Origin: Rhodospirillaceae bacterium
GTDB taxonomy: Bacteria > Pseudomonadota > Alphaproteobacteria > UBA8366 > GCA-2717185
Length of the DNA: 6,000 nucleotides
Assembly (NCBI GenBank): GCA_028817685.1
Contig: JAPPPC010000836.1
Span: 1 to 6,000 of the forward strand
Reading direction: 5' to 3'
The position numbers and the translations under genes were made by a program. The notes under the pieces were generated by a model. That model was not told where the DNA came from, did no database searches, and worked only from the letters and a program-made list of their open reading frames with translations. This document shows, piece by piece, positions 5,771-6,000 of this stretch. Every line of letters begins with the position of its first letter. The first letter of the stretch is position 1.

Positions 5771-6000
5771 ATGCCCTCCGCCCTCTTTTCGCCAACCGCC
5801 CTGCGCGGTCTCACGATGGACAACCGCATCGTTGTCGGTCCGATGGATCAGTACAGCGCCGTCGGTGGCTGTGCGAGCGATTGGCACCTAATGCATCTTG
5901 GAAAACTCGCGACGTCCGGGGCGGGTTTGGTGATCACCGAGTCGGCGGCGGTGGAAGAGCCGGGCCGCATCACCCATGGCTGCTTGGGCCTCTACTCGGA
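5771..6000 (+). CDS. NADH:flavin oxidoreductase / Old Yellow Enzyme family, 5' part only
   Basis: The first 76 codons are visible and the gene runs off the window. The protein begins MPSALFSPTALRGLTMDNR, then IVVGPMDQYSAVGG (20-33), DWHLMHLGKLA (37-47) and GLVITESAAVEEPGRITHG, the opening of the FMN-binding TIM barrel of the YqjM/NamA class. Such enzymes reduce activated C=C bonds or act on related substrates using NAD(P)H. The position of the YqjM redox-sensing Cys26 (usually P-M-C-x-Y-S) is Asp26, while Tyr28 is kept. AAGG at 5756-5759, 11 nt before the ATG, is a weak ribosome-binding site. It is transcribed away from the SDR operon and likely shares control with it; it could reduce an unsaturated ring intermediate of that pathway (inference). 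The C-terminal half, which would show whether it is a longer multidomain dienoyl-CoA reductase, is not visible. Confidence 0.88.
   Translation, partial: MPSALFSPTALRGLTMDNRIVVGPMDQYSAVGGCASDWHLMHLGKLATSGAGLVITESAAVEEPGRITHGCLGLYS

Noticed and set aside
1..6000. tRNA, rRNA, CRISPR arrays, insertion sequences, prophage or toxin-antitoxin genes
   Set aside because: No repeats, RNA-gene signatures, transposase or phage motifs were seen; the window is nearly filled by seven full or partial metabolic and transport genes plus the caspase-MlaC gene.

Overview
High-GC bacterial DNA, almost fully coding, with Shine-Dalgarno-led operonic genes. Gene content (a caspase-like/MlaC protein, a TupC-like ATPase, DUF1326, and BadI/BadH-like CoA enzymes) fits an alphaproteobacterium, perhaps Rhodospirillales or a relative. 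The taxon is inferred; no rRNA or other marker is present.

Layout. Positions 1-944 (+) hold the 3' part of a gene that enters from outside the window. Its visible protein is the tail of a caspase-like (C14) domain, a short linker motif and an MlaC-type phospholipid-binding domain. It converges with a six-gene minus-strand operon, transcribed from about 5654 down to 957: an SDR dehydrogenase (BadH-like), a crotonase (BadK/enoyl-CoA hydratase-like), a BadI/MenB-type crotonase, a DUF1326 protein, a 3-hydroxyisobutyrate-dehydrogenase-family enzyme, and a TupC-like ABC ATPase. Gaps are 13, 20, 1 and 33 bp, followed by a 4-base overlap, and each gene has its own ribosome-binding site. A 116-bp region (5655-5770) separates the operon from a divergent Old Yellow Enzyme-family gene that leaves the window at 6000.

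How it may work. The SDR, hydratase-like and BadI-like trio resembles the alicyclic-ring branch of benzoate/cyclohexanecarboxylate degradation known from Rhodopseudomonas palustris: hydration, oxidation of the ring hydroxyl, then hydrolytic ring opening of a 2-keto-acyl-CoA. The flavin ene-reductase-like enzyme and the HIBADH-family enzyme could supply extra redox steps. No CoA ligase or acyl-CoA dehydrogenase is visible, so the substrate is unknown.

Several enzymes lack textbook catalytic residues: the second Glu of the hydratase is Ser, the SDR Asn and Ser are Ile and Thr, and the OYE redox-sensing Cys is Asp. The cluster may therefore do a variant chemistry rather than the canonical Bad pathway. 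The clearest oddities are the caspase-MlaC fusion and this set of changed active sites.
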